From Cristatella mucedo (Eukaryota; Bryozoa; Phylactolaemata; Cristatellidae), in contig WPIO01000121.1 in the NCBI GenBank assembly GCA_009760855.2, positions 960,001 to 1,024,000 on the forward strand: a stretch of 64,000 nucleotides of DNA, in the 5' to 3' direction. A program made the position numbers and the translations under genes. Shown here piece after piece: positions 55,990 to 64,000 of the stretch (within the stretch, counting starts at the first letter, position 1; every line of letters begins with the position of its first letter). The notes below the pieces were generated by a model. The model had not been told where the DNA came from and did no database searches. It saw only the letters and a program-made list of their open reading frames with translations.

Positions 55990-58900
55990 CGCTTATCGCT
56001 TCGGTCTGCTGGGTCTCCCACGCCGGCGGCTGCCTTAGCTGCGCCGGCGGCTAGTAACCTGCTTGTTAGTTATGATCTTCAGCAGCTTCTATCGCTTCGT
56101 CATCGTAGATCAAATGCAATCCTAGATAGTAATGATGTTGCTAAGATTCGTGAACTATGCATTAACAAAAGAAAAGCACCCCGTAGCCGCCGCGGTGACC
56201 GGAGCCGCCAGCTCAGACGCCGCTCGTTGGGCGGAAACTGCGAGCTGAGTACCAGCTCGTTCGGTACTCCTAGCATTGTCTCAAACCGCTCAGCACGCTC
56301 CCCCACATGCGTCACTGTGAATCTCTCTAACTTAGTGGTCATCAGGCTTGTTGTAACTCCATCGGCCAGACATAACGCTTGCCTTTGGAATCCTCGCTTA
56401 ATGTGCAATAAAACTCTGGTAATAAGCGACCTTATTTCTGAAAACGGTATCGACCTGCTCACCCTAACTGAAACTTGACTAAAATCAATAAACTGCCCGA
56501 CAATAAAAGACGCCACCCCATCTGGTTTCTCGTTTTTTACACCCCTAGATCAATCAAAACTGGAGGTGGAGTTGCTATTATCGTGAGCTCGAAATTCAAC
56601 TTCAACGCCATTTGCAATACCCCCGAAGCAGTCTTTTGTATCGATTGTCTCATCCGAAAAAAAGCTACCGATAGTGGCAGTAGTCTATGGCCCACCAGGT
56701 ACCAAATCCTCCTTTATCTCCGATTTCTCTGATCTCATTTCGATTCTGTGTGCAAGAAATCGATCCTTCCTCGTTATGGGTGATTTCAACGTTCACTTTG
56801 ATAACTTATCTGACGCTTTCAGCACCGAATTTCGTGCATTGACTGACTCATTGTCTCTTGTGACTCATGTGCATGGCCCTACCCACATCAAAGGTCACAC
56901 ACTCGACCAGATTTTCTCATGCAACTGCACTTTGTCATCACCAATTATTAACAAATCCTGCTTATCTGACTACATGCAAATCTCATTCAATCTACAGTGT
57001 GTGCCCACATCCTCCTCTAAAATAACCTGTGAATCGCGAAACATCAAGACCCTTGACATCGATGCTGTCCGTGCGAGAATATCTGCTTCACCTCTGCTGC
57101 TCAGTCCTCCCTCCGATCTGTCATCATTGGTAGATAGCTTCAACACGACACTAGCTGACACGCTCGACGAGTTTGCATCTCTGACAAAGCGCATTGTGCG
57201 CCCGCGCCCAGACGGCCGATGGTTTACTACAGACATTAAACTAGCCAGGTCTACTAAACGATAGCTTGAAAAAACATACAAAAGATCCGGACTAACTGTC
57301 CATCGACAGGCATATGAATACTACTGTAGGTCGTACCAATCGGTCCTAGCAAAGGCCAAGTCTAGCTTCTATAGAAACATTGTTGAATCACAGATGCACA
57401 ATCCAAAAATGCTGATGTCGACGATAAACGATCTCCTTAAACGTTCCCAGATTAGCTCCATACCTGATGATCCTTGTGATGATCTAGCCAATCGCTTCTC
57501 TCGATTCTTTGTGAGGAAGATAAACAAGATCAGGGAATCCATCCCTGCGATGACAACCTCCCCCCTAGAATGCTGTTCCTCGGTTCCTGGCTTCACCTCA
57601 ATGTCTGCATTTAAGCAGGTCACTAGTGGTCTAGTCCTATAGTTTGTATCTCAATCAAAGAAGACGGCAAGTCCTCTGGACCCTATTCCCACTGTCCTGC
57701 TCCTACGTTGCATTGATCTGCTGCTGCCATGCATAGCTAACATCATGAATATGTCATTAGCCTCAGGTCATGTCCCAGCACCTTTCAAAAAAGCTGTAGT
57801 CAGGCCACTTCTCAAGAAAGCGACACTAGACCAAGAGAACTTAAGCAACTACCGCCAAGTCTCCCTGCTACCATTCCTATCAAAGACACTGGAACGGGTC
57901 GTGGCGGACCAGCTGAACTCGTATATCGAAACCTTACACCTTGCTAGTAAGCTCCAGTCTGGCTTTAGAGCTAATCACTCCACAGAGTCAGCATTGATTA
58001 AGGTATACAACGACCTACTTAGGAATGCAGACATGGATGGAGTGACTCTGCTTGTTTCGCTCGATCTTTCGGCAGCTTTTGATACCATCGATCACAAAGT
58101 TCTTCTAGAGCGCCTTTCATCTCGCCTGGGCATCACTGGCACTGCTCTGCAATGGTTCAGGTCCTATGTCAGTGAGAGACTCCAGAGTATTGACGTGAAT
58201 GGACAAAGATCATCTGAAGTACCTCTGAAATATGGAGTACCTCAGGGCTCCGTGCTAGGTCCGGTTCTTTTCACGGTTTATACTTTCCCTCTTGCTGATG
58301 TGATTGCCACGCACAATCTAGGTTTTCACTTCTATGTCGATGACACTAAGTTGTACTTTTGCTTTGATCCCTCCCAGCCTTCGAGCACCTCAAATTCTCT
58401 CAACTCACTAGCTGCATGCATTGATGACATCCGCACATGGATGGCAGCAAATTTTCTAAAACTAAAGGATGATCAAACTAACTTACAATTTTTGGAAAAC
58501 CCAGTATGATTCAGAGATTGGAAAGACTGACTCTCAAAATTGGCTCTGCCAGCATATCTCCTGTTGCATCAGCTCGACATGTAGGCGTCACATTCCAAAG
58601 CGACCTCTCGTTAGACAACCATATCAGCTCCACAGTAAAATCTGCCTATTTTCAGCTTTATGATATTGCTAAAATTCGGGCTTGTTTAGATAAAGATACC
58701 ACGTCCAAGTTGGTCCATGCATTCGTGACATCCCGTCTCGACTTCTGCAACTCACTGCTTACTGGCCTACCAGCATGTGCGATCAGGCGATTGCAGCTGG
58801 TGCAAAACTCTGCAGCTAGGCTTGTCTGTCGTGAGCGTCGCAGTTGCCACATTACTCCACTTCTTGCCGACCTGCCCTGGCTCCCAGTCAAGCAACGGAT

Positions 58901-59490
58901 TGACTTTAAGGTTTAGTCGCTCACCTTTAGGTCCCTTCATTCTATTGCTCCAGCCTATCTCTCAGATTCGCCCACCACTCGCCCACCAGGCCAAGCATCG
59001 TACCACCCGCTTTTCGGGAATCCTACAGCCTACAAATATCTCGTACAAACCTTAAATCCTTTGGAGACCGTGTCTTTAGTTCGTATGCTCCCAAAGCCTG
59101 GAACTCCCTCCCGACCTGCGTCAGAACATCCCCTGACCTAACCACATTTTAAAGGAACTTAAAAACACAGCTATTTAGGACAGCATTTAGTTGGTCCCTG
59201 TGATTCGTCCTTCATGTGCTTATGCATGCTGACACTGTGCATGCTGCCACTAACCACATTTGCATGCTGACCCTGTGCATGTCACCCCTAACCATATTAT
59301 TCATTTCGTTTATTTTTCAAGCATAATTTTACTTACCATTCAATCGCGTTTCCCTTTGCATCAAATGTATAGCGCCTAGAAAGATATTAAGAGTATATAT
59401 TATAATATATATTATAATATATAATATATTATATATTATAATATATAAGAGTTTTCTGAGGGCGCTTTATCAAGTGTATTATTATCATAA
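55990..59490 (+). mobile_element. L2-clade non-LTR retrotransposon, nearly full length, inactivated
   Basis: Apurinic endonuclease part (56390-57260): ISENGIDLLTLTET, TPRSIKTGGGVAIIV, VVYGPPGTKSS, VMGDFNVHFD, THIKGHTLDQI. Linker, then reverse transcriptase (57650-58500): LSNYRQVSLLPFLSKTLERV, LDLSAAFDTIDHKVLLERL, GVPQGSVLGPVLF and a YVDD catalytic box at 58332-58343. C-terminal part to 58916, then 3' UTR and tail. Breaks: stops at about 56477, 57262 and 57641, and frameshifts near 56650 and 58490. A (TA)-rich expansion at 59393-59450 splits the 3' hairpin. Its 5' end matches the inner end of the 12.6-15.4 kb copy, which defines the element start. Confidence 0.93.
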
Positions 59491-59817
59491 TTATCTAGGC
59501 AGACTTTTGATGTAATAGCTTCCAGTCGAATGAGATTCTTCAATCGTATACAGGTAGGTAGATTGCCTCATTCCTGAGTTCTAAAGCCACAGATTTATTT
59601 TATTGCAGCTTCAAAAGCTTTATTTTTTTAAACTTATCGTAACAAATCAAAGGAAGGTTATTTTCGTGCACACAGCTTTTATCAACTTACCGTCACTTCC
59701 CGTTCCATTCACCGGTAATCTAGCATCACATTTCTTGTCCTATCAAATAACCGGGAAATATCCAACTAGTAAGACATTGCCTATTTTCATATTTCATTCT
59801 TATTTACGCTTCTTGTG

Positions 59818-60112
59818 GGATAATAATAATAATAATAATGCACTTGGTAAAGTGCCCTCAGAGAATTCAATCTCTTTCTTTCTAGGCGCTTTACATTTGC
59901 TGCAAAGGGAAACGCGTTTGAATGGTGAGTAATATCGTGCTTGACAAACAACATGGTTAGGGGTGACGTGCACGGGGTCAGCACGCATAAGCACATGAAG
60001 CACGAATCACAGGGACCCACTAAATGCTGTCCTATATAAAGTTCTTTTTAAATGTGGTCAAGTCAGGGGATGTTGTGACGCAAGTCGGGAGTGAGCTCCA
60101 GGCTTTGGGAGC
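59818..60112 (-). mobile_element. L2 3' end (antisense)
   Basis: (AAT)n, GCACTTGGTAAAGTGCCCTC, TTTACATTTGCTGCAAAGGG and GGGATGTTGTGACGCAAGTC run in antisense order. It abuts the resumption of the duplicated unit. Confidence 0.88.
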
Positions 60113-61031
60113 ATATGCTTATTTTGTTGTTTATTATTTTTTATTATTTATATTATTTATGTTTATTATTTATGTTTTTTTAAGCACACGTTTTAGTGTT
60201 TTCGTCATCGCGGATTTACAAGAAGCTTTTGACTGAGCAGATAATCCAGCAGATAGCCTCCGATTTTCCAGTGACATATAATAAATATCCTACAGCCTCC
60301 GATTATCCAGCGACAGCAGCGTCACAAGTTGTCACCACCTACAATATTTATTTTTATGAACCACGTTTTACACCAAAATTACTGAACACGTTTACTTTAT
60401 GGAAAAAGTCGTGCATACATTATTACCTTTATATTTACACGGCTGCTATGCCTGAGTCTTGTTTACATTGTAAAGTGTTCTACACTCTTCCAGCTTCGCC
60501 TCCTACTCTGGCTCCTTGTCGACATCGGTATTAATATTGTTAGTAATAATTATCTCTTCATTACTGTAACATAGTTTACATCGACCATCTTTGTTAGCTC
60601 TGGAGCACTCCTTTCTTTGGACTTTGTTCTCCAGGTTGGGCCGCCCTTAAAAATTGTGAACTCCTCTTTTTTGGCCTTCTAACTCTGTCTTCTGCAACTA
60701 GGCAAGTCTACTTGTTTGCAATCATTATTAATATTTGTTTTACTTCTCAGCAAAAATTAATACCATACCCATGATTAAATTACACGATTTTGTAATTATC
60801 GCTTCAATAACTATATCGTGTCGGTAATCGTTCACCAATATTTTCATTACCGTGGGCTTGACGTTATTTTGCATGTTGTTGGCTCTTTGTTTTACACTCA
60901 CCTTTATTTTCTATTTAGGGTTTCGTGAGCATTAATTTAGGATCTCGTGCCTTATTCGTCTGATCTGCATAGTTAACGCTTTCTGTATTCATGAAGTCGT
61001 TTCTGTTGGACCAACTCGAGGTAAACCGTCC

Positions 61032-61292
61032 GTGCATCACGGGGCCAGTTTTCAGCATTGCCCGTATTCTAAATTGCACTGCAGGCTGCGAGATGCAAAT
61101 GCTGTTGTTCTGATTAATCCAAGTTGTCATGCTATGTTGTCATATGTCAATGAATGCTTGATCGCAATTCATGTATCGATGAGTGAAGTTCCAGGAGTTT
61201 CACAGAAGTTCCGTCAAAATCTTGGCCCGTGTTGCCCCTGTTCAAATGTTGTGAAATACCGTGAAGGTTCTCATTACTTTGCATTCTATTGA
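61032..61292 (+). pseudogene. 86-codon open remnant in duplicated unit, copy 2
   Basis: The C-terminal part reads AIHVSMSEVPGVSQKF and GPCCPCSNVVKYREG, clearly related in protein sequence to the broken copy at 52063-52331. The PC.CPC-type pattern near the end faintly recalls the C-terminus of COR-domain (Roco/MFHAS1-like) proteins, but I would not assign it. It may be a gene remnant or part of an unrecognised exon. Confidence 0.4.
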
Positions 61293-61389
61293 ACAATGAA
61301 TTCATGGCTTGTGTTTAATTCAGCAGGTAATATCTCAACCTTCACGCTGTTAAAGTGTTTGCTTTGAATTTATACTTCGACACGATCGC

Positions 61390-61590
61390 TTTATGTTCTT
61401 TTGCGTGCTGACACTGTGCACGTCACCTTTAACCATATTATTCATGTTGTTTATTCAGCATGCTACCACCACCAGCATGCTACCATGCTAGCTATCCGAT
61501 CGTGTTTTCTTTGCTGCAAATTTAAAATAACTATAGAGAGAGATGGAGTTACCTGAGTGTGTTATATCAAATTTATTATGATTAATATTA
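61390..61590 (+). mobile_element. L2 3' end (sense), diverged
   Basis: TGCGTGCTGACACTGTGCAC, AACCATATTATTCATGTTG and a decayed AGAGAGAGATGGAGTTACC hairpin, inserted in copy 2 of the duplicated unit. Confidence 0.78.
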
Positions 61591-61844
61591 TCACACGCTG
61601 CAGGATGTGACCTGGAGAATCGCCCGCCGCCGCTGCTGCAGAACGCAAGCTACGGAATAACTCGCTGCAGTACTTGATGACCTTCAATCCCTGCCGCAAA
61701 GTTCACACAGTAGGTTGTACAATAACTGATTGCAACCGATGCTCGACATTGTCTCGTGCAAACTCATCATTGAAAACCGGAGTCCGTTTTCTATCCATGC
61801 TAACGCATCTAACAATGCATTCATTGTTTTGATCTGTCTTAATA

Positions 61845-61965
61845 ATTATAATAATAATGCACTTGATAAAGCGCCCTCAGAGAACTTAATCTCTTTCTAG
61901 GCACTTTACTTTTGCTGCAAAGGGAAATGCAATTTAATGGTGAGTAATGCTTGATAAACAGCATG
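61845..61965 (-). mobile_element. L2 3' tail (antisense)
   Basis: ATAATAATGCACTTGATAAAG through TTTGCTGCAAAGGGAAATGC to GGTGAGTAATGCTTG, well conserved and so probably young. Confidence 0.85.
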
Positions 61966-61984
61966 AATAACACCTACCCCTAAA

Positions 61985-62105
61985 CATTACTATCCCTAAA
62001 CATTCGAACGTGTTTCCTTTGCAGCAAATGTAAAGGGCCTAGAAAGAGATTGAGCTCTCTGAGGGTGCTTTATCAAGTGAGTTTTTATTATATAAGTATT
62101 ATCAG
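61985..62105 (+). mobile_element. L2 3' tail (sense)
   Basis: CGTGTTTCCTTTGCAGCAAA, CTAGAAAGAGATTGAGCTCT and GCTTTATCAAGTG lie head to head with the antisense tail just upstream. Confidence 0.82.
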
Positions 62106-62370
62106 CATCTACAGAGCATTGTTTAATCATGGGTTTAGCTTTTAAGTCTAGAAATTTTGCACTGAGATTCACATTCCCCCTCCTTTTTGGGCCAAAAGTG
62201 AGGATCTGAAATACTACTATGTGCCTCCAAATCTGAAGCTATCAACTTTCTTGCAGTTTATTCCAGATCATGTTTCCTTGGGCTACTTTTCTTTCGTGCC
62301 GTTACCTCTTTCTCGGAAAAGTCCTTCTCATTTGACAAAAAAATTGCCGCTAAGTCAGCCCCTTACGCAC

Positions 62371-63333
62371 ACAGTCAAATTAAAAATCTCGCTAGGATAA
62401 TAATTTTCACATTTTTTATTCTACGGAGAACAAGGTTCGCTGCTCTCATTCCGATTCCTCTGATTGACATGCCCTACGTTTCAATTAGCAAATTTATGTA
62501 CGACAATTATCTCTTGTGCTGCTATTCTGAGAACGCAAGAACGTCATTAAATGCTAAAATCAACTGACCGTTTATTACTTTAATCGCCTCGTACAAAGCC
62601 TCCATCCAATATGGAGGCTTTTAATAGTCTCAGCAAAATGCAGAAATGTATAAATACACTAAAAGTAGCTGAAATTAAACTGAGCTGAATTCAAATTTAA
62701 TTAATTTAATAATTAATTTAATTAATTATTAGGTCGACCAAATTAATATTGCTAATCAATATTAATCAGGAACAAATTTTTAAAATTGCGACACATTAAT
62801 GCTTATAAAAACCATTCGCTATCGCGCCTCACCAATTTCGTTTCGTCATTAACAATAAAGATAGACACATCAAACACTAAAACATTTTAATTGCTTATGT
62901 AATTTTTATTGATCTGGATTACACTCTGTTTTGCTAGCATTATCGCATGCCAAAAAATGCATATCTGACAAAAAATTATAGTATTTTCTGCAATGCAGAC
63001 TTTAAACTTGGCCTTACCGTTACGTAAACGTTACCGTAAACATCTGCGACGTTCTTTGGGCAATTTTTATTTTATCTTTTCTGATCGCAGTAGCTGTTAA
63101 TAATGTTAGTAGTCAGCTGTTAGTAATGTTTGTGAGAAATGTTGGCCATTACTACACTTTTGAGGCATAAGCCTTAAGGAAATGGGCCCTTCTACTCAGA
63201 TGTAAAGAAACAGTAAAGAGCTCTAACATGGTGAATCTGACATGTCGCATGCAGCAAACTTCGCCGTCTTTATTGGCTCCGCTCAGTTTTTTCAAGTCAG
63301 ATCAAGTAGCTGAATAAGTAGATGGGGTCGCAA

Positions 63334-63336
<3 letters not shown>
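62371..63336. other. AT-rich intergenic, no recognised gene
   Basis: It contains a hairpin at 62596-62620 (AAGCCTCCAT / ATGGAGGCTT, 5-nt loop) and AATTAATT-rich palindromic sequence at about 62695-62735. No exon or RNA gene recognised. Confidence 0.45.

Positions 63337-63400
<64 letters not shown>
63337..63400. repeat. (AT)n microsatellite
   Basis: About 64 bp of pure AT. Confidence 0.97.
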
Positions 63401-63403
<3 letters not shown>

Positions 63404-63459
63404 TATACAAGAATCGTAAAAACCCGCTGCTCTGACTCGAATCGTTTAGCCACACCTCG

Positions 63460-63560
63460 TACGCACCTCAAAACCGTTGGAGACTGCGCCTTTGGTTCCT
63501 ATGCTCCCAAAGCCTGGAACTCACTACCGACGCACGGCCGAACGTCCCCTGACATGTCGT
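63460..63560 (+). mobile_element. Short L2 ORF fragment (sense)
   Basis: CCTCAAAACCGTTGGAGACTG, then a frame reading FGSYAPKAWNSLPT and RTSPDM, matches L2 at about 59050-59140 (SYAPKAWNSLPT). Confidence 0.82.
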
Positions 63561-63624
63561 CAGGAAGGTCAGCCAGTCTGCCAGTCCGTCCGCCCGCGAC
63601 ACCGCCGGAGGCGGAGCCCGCGAA

Positions 63625-63662
<38 letters not shown>

Positions 63663-64000
63663 CCCTACGGCCGCGCCTCGGTGAGTTCCCGGCTTAGTTG
63701 GCGTTTTGGAAAGCCGCCCGATCAGTTTGAAGGTCGAGGTCAAGATTTGCCTCAACCCTTGGTCGTATCGTAGCATCGCTGCAGCCAGCATGCTCACCCG
63801 CTCCGTCCCGTCCCGCCCCGCCCCGCCGCCACCACATCTTTGGTATCTCTGTACGATGCAGCGCAACTAGTCGCACGGACGTATATATATACGGCTCGTT
63901 GCTTATGCGATCGGCGCGATCTGGGATGCCACCGGAAGCGACGGCAAAGGCGCAGCTATGGCTCGACGACCCTTGAAGCTTAGGGCGGCTGCCACGCAGC
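63561..64000. other. GC-rich right end with (GCC)n
   Basis: CpG-rich sequence with (CCG)n at 63630-63662 and a short (TA)n at 63880-63892. It resembles the gene-start regions elsewhere in the window, but no coding exon is recognised before the edge. Confidence 0.4.

Larger units (their letters stand above)
60290..62370 (+). repeat. Duplicated unit, copy 2, right part
   Basis: It aligns with 50510-52765 from GTTGTCACCACCTACAATAT to TCCTTCTCATTTGACAAAAA. It contains extra L2 tails at 61390-61590, 61845-61965 and 61985-62105. Confidence 0.85.

Noticed and set aside
61607-61680. Exon of the unrecognised gene after the acceptor CGCTGCAG (frame DLENRPPPLLQNASYG)
   Set aside because: The open frame needs phase 2, while the only upstream candidate exon ends in phase 0, and the segment is not clearly shared with copy 1.

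Overview
This is eukaryotic, almost certainly invertebrate animal, genomic DNA. The coding sequence is split into short exons with GT..AG introns of conserved phase. The non-coding DNA is full of microsatellites, minisatellites and 5'-truncated L2-clade (CR1/L2 superclade) non-LTR retrotransposons. Exons and the regions around gene starts are very GC-rich, while introns and the right-hand 14 kb are AT-rich. I cannot name the phylum or species from the sequence.

All recognisable genes lie on the + strand and form an alternating array. (1) The last seven visible exons of an aromatic-L-amino-acid decarboxylase, AADC-A, lie at 1-2752 and the gene enters from the left edge. (2) A complete three-exon MFS / monocarboxylate-transporter-like gene, MCT-C, has exons spanning 11994-18848. 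(3) A complete twelve-exon AADC gene, AADC-B, spans 26797-39920. (4) A complete three-exon MCT-like paralogue, MCT-D, spans 43568-48007. AADC-A and AADC-B share exon lengths and phases exactly over all internal exons, and MCT-C and MCT-D share both intron positions and phases. The simplest reading is tandem duplication of a two-gene module, [PLP decarboxylase - MCT-type transporter]. The animal SLC16 family includes aromatic amino acid carriers, so a supply-and-decarboxylation cluster for aromatic amino acids is a reasonable but unproven inference.

The most unusual single feature is in AADC-B. Exon 5 contains 39 perfect in-frame copies of a 15-bp minisatellite, inserting about 195 residues of (Pro-Glu-Ala-Arg-Ala)n into an otherwise normal decarboxylase. 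The catalytic residues around it are intact.

The spaces between and inside these genes hold L2 copies in both orientations. They include a 5'-inverted copy at 12590-16140 that fits twin priming, a longer but broken copy at 55990-59490, and many about 80-500 bp 3' tails. Two of the tails have visible target-site duplications. There are two tRNA-derived SINE-like elements, a second LINE family at 7370-8035, and several minisatellites with periods of 11, 13, 15, 16, 17, 18, 22, 25 and 64 bp.

The right third (50.2-62.4 kb) carries a diverged duplicated unit of about 2.5 kb. Each copy begins with a short exon-like ATG segment ending at a GTGAG donor, and the second copy is split by the L2 element. 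It may be the 5' end of another, unrecognised gene family. No rRNA gene, intact tRNA gene, CRISPR array or prokaryotic element is present.
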